This document shows, piece after piece, positions 6,346 to 8,023 of a stretch of 8,023 bases of DNA. Under the pieces are notes generated by a model that was not told the DNA's origin, ran no database searches, and worked only from the letters and a program-made list of their open reading frames with translations. Numbering within the stretch: position 1 is the stretch's first letter; each line of letters opens with the position of its first letter. Source of the stretch: JBFHDX01 sp041584475. GTDB taxonomy: Bacteria; Pseudomonadota; Alphaproteobacteria; UBA8366; JADFVY01. The translations under genes and the position numbers were made by a program. Location: contig JBFHDX010000146.1 in NCBI GenBank assembly GCA_041584475.1, positions 1 through 8,023 of the forward strand. The letters run 5' to 3'.

Positions 6346-8023
6346 ATGGCCGCTCTTCTCGACACGCTGCGCGAGCGGGTCCTGTTGTGCGACGGCGCCT
6401 TCGGCAGCCGCATCCAGGCCATGGAGCTCGACCTCGAGCGCGACTACCGGGGCGCCGAGAACTGCACCGAGATCCTCAATCTGAGCCGTCCCGACATCGT
6501 CTCGGAGATCCATCGCGGCTATCTCGAGGCCGGATCGGACGTCATCCAGACCAACAGCTTCGGCGGCTCGCCGATCACGCTCGGCGAGTTCGGGCTCGCC
6601 GACGAGGCGCCGCTCATCAACCGCCGCGCCGCGGAGCTCGCGCGCGCCGCGGCCGACGACGTCGCCGCCGACGGCCGCCCCCGTTTCGTGCTCGGCTCGG
6701 TCGGTCCCGGCACCCGGCTGCCGAGCCTCGGGCACGTGGACTACCAGGCGCTCGAGGACGCGTTCGCGGTGCAGTGCGCCGGCCTCGTCGCCGGCGGCGT
6801 CGACGCGCTGCTGATCGAGACCTGCCAGGACCCGCTGCAGATCAAGGCGGCGGTCAACGGCGCCCGGCGCGCCTTCGGTGAAGCGGGGCGCGCGCTGCCG
6901 ATCCTCGTCCAGGTGACGGTCGAGACGACGGGCACGCTGCTCGTCGGCTCCGAGATCGCCGCCGCGGCCGCGGTCGTGCACGCACTCGGCGTCGACGGCA
7001 TGGGACTCAACTGCGCCACCGGGCCGCACGAGATGGCCGAGCACGTCCACTGGCTCGGCCAGAACTGGCCCGGCCCGATCAGCATCCAGCCGAACGCGGG
7101 CCTGCCCGAGCTCGTCGACGGCGAGACCCGCTATCCGCTGGGCGCGGCCGAGATGGCGGAGTGGGCCGAGCGCTTCGTGCGCGAGGACGGCATCAACATG
7201 GTCGGCGGCTGCTGCGGCACGACGCCGGCGCACATCGAGGCGCTCGATGCCATGTTGCGCCGCATCGCCGACGATGGCCGGCGCCCGGCCCCGGCGGCGC
7301 GCACGCCGCAGTGGGTGCCCGTGGTCTCGTCGCTCTACGGCGCCGTGCCGCTGCGCCAGGAAAACGCGATCCTGTCGATCGGCGAGCGCTGCAACGCCAA
7401 CGGCAGCAGGAAGTTCCGCGAGCTGCAGGCGGCCGAGGACTGGGACGGCTGCGTCGCCATGGGCCGCGAGCAGCTGCGCGAGGGCAGCCACGCCCTCGAC
7501 GTCTGCACCGCCTTCGTCGGCCGCGACGAGACCGCCGACATGACCGCGCTGGTGAGCCGCCTGCGCGGCGCCGCCGATGCCCCGCTCGTCGTCGACTCGA
7601 CCGAGCTCGGCGTGCTCGAGGCGGCGCTCAAGCTGATCGGCGGCAAGGCGATCATCAACTCGATCAATTTCGAGGATGGCGAGGCGCCGCCGCGGGCGCG
7701 GCTCGAGCTGGCGCGCCGCTTCGGCGCCGCGGTGATCGCGCTGACCATCGACGAGGCCGGCATGGCCAAGACCGCGGCGGACAAGCTGCGCATCGCCGAG
7801 CGGCTGTATGAGCTCGCGGTCGGCGAATACGGTCTGCCGCCCTCGGATCTGCTGTTCGACCCGCTGACCTTCACCATCTGCACCGGCGTCGAGGACGACC
7901 GGCGGCTCGCGCTCGAGACGCTCGACGGCATCGAGGCGGTCGCCGGGCGGTTCCCCGAGAGCCAGGTCATCCTCGGCCTGTCGAACGTCTCGTTCGGCCT
8001 CAAGCCGGCGGCGCGGCACGTGC
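6346..8023 (+). CDS. metH: Cobalamin-dependent methionine synthase MetH, N-terminal 559 residues
   Basis: The frame is open from ATG 6346 to the window end, so the gene is truncated at its 3' side. GGAGG (6331-6335) lies 10 nt upstream and metF ends 2 nt earlier. Residues 1 to about 310 are the homocysteine-binding zinc domain: CDGAFGS (15-21), QTNSF (68-72), and the three zinc ligands Cys223 (LNCATGP), Cys289 and Cys290 (GGCCGTTP). From about 342 a pterin-binding barrel begins with ILSIGERCNANGSRKF, followed by DVCTAFVGRDE (385-395), VVDSTE (415-420) and NSINFEDG (438-445). This matches the 5-methyl-THF domain of MetH. The cobalamin-binding and activation domains would follow outside the window. 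The 385-395 block differs from the E. coli form (DVNMDEGMLD), as in a second MetH clade I recall from actinobacteria and some alphaproteobacteria. Without the rest, a short methyltransferase lacking the activation domain cannot be excluded. Confidence 0.93.
   Translation, partial: MAALLDTLRERVLLCDGAFGSRIQAMELDLERDYRGAENCTEILNLSRPDIVSEIHRGYLEAGSDVIQTNSFGGSPITLGEFGLADEAPLINRRAAELARAAADDVAADGRPRFVLGSVGPGTRLPSLGHVDYQALEDAFAVQCAGLVAGGVDALLIETCQDPLQIKAAVNGARRAFGEAGRALPILVQVTVETTGTLLVGSEIAAAAAVVHALGVDGMGLNCATGPHEMAEHVHWLGQNWPGPISIQPNAGLPELVDGETRYPLGAAEMAEWAERFVREDGINMVGGCCGTTPAHIEALDAMLRRIADDGRRPAPAARTPQWVPVVSSLYGAVPLRQENAILSIGERCNANGSRKFRELQAAEDWDGCVAMGREQLREGSHALDVCTAFVGRDETADMTALVSRLRGAADAPLVVDSTELGVLEAALKLIGGKAIINSINFEDGEAPPRARLELARRFGAAVIALTIDEAGMAKTAADKLRIAERLYELAVGEYGLPPSDLLFDPLTFTICTGVEDDRRLALETLDGIEAVAGRFPESQVILGLSNVSFGLKPAARHV

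Noticed and set aside
6289..8019. 576-aa open frame on the minus strand across metH
   Set aside because: Antisense to a clear MetH frame; composition is Arg/Ala/Asp-rich with no domain, a usual artefact of GC-rich codon bias.

Overview
The window comes from a high-GC (about 70% in the genes) Gram-negative bacterium, most likely an alphaproteobacterium of the Rhodospirillales/Rhizobiales kind. This is inferred from protein style and gene content: an alpha-type HspQ C-terminus, EttA, an MlaA-MlaC pair, and an ArsR-methyltransferase regulator in front of metF and metH. No taxon can be fixed without a database search.

Layout. Bases 1-164 hold the 3' end of hspQ (+). A palindrome at 222-243 lies between hspQ and a convergent 103-aa orphan gene (252-563, -). 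That orphan resembles a small domain seen at the N-terminus of HNH-type nucleases, and its stretch is clearly poorer in GC. Bases 573-1081 contain no convincing gene. They hold an AT-rich island with repeated palindromic elements (741-773) and a very GC-rich, hairpin-rich leader ahead of ettA (1082-2761, +), the translational throttle ABC-F ATPase. EttA converges on a two-gene operon read on the minus strand, mlaA-mlaC (4284 down to 2790). These encode the outer-membrane lipoprotein and the periplasmic carrier for retrograde phospholipid transport.

Divergent from mlaA is a tightly packed plus-strand operon: an ArsR-type HTH fused to a SAM-dependent methyltransferase fold (SahR-like, 4501-5475), metF (5477-6343) and metH (6346 to beyond the window end). 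The gaps are 1 and 2 nt. In its promoter region lies a striking operator: three 8-bp half-sites packed head to tail, the first inverted relative to the other two, overlapping a plausible -10. The reading is a self-regulated methionine/SAM-cycle operon. MetF makes 5-methyl-THF, MetH uses it to methylate homocysteine, and the fused regulator probably senses SAH or SAM through its methyltransferase domain.

The most rewarding points are the triple half-site operator with its fused sensor regulator, the orphan HNH-associated domain gene, and the AT island plus structured leader upstream of ettA. The SahR-type system is a known class. I see no wholly undescribed multi-gene system here.
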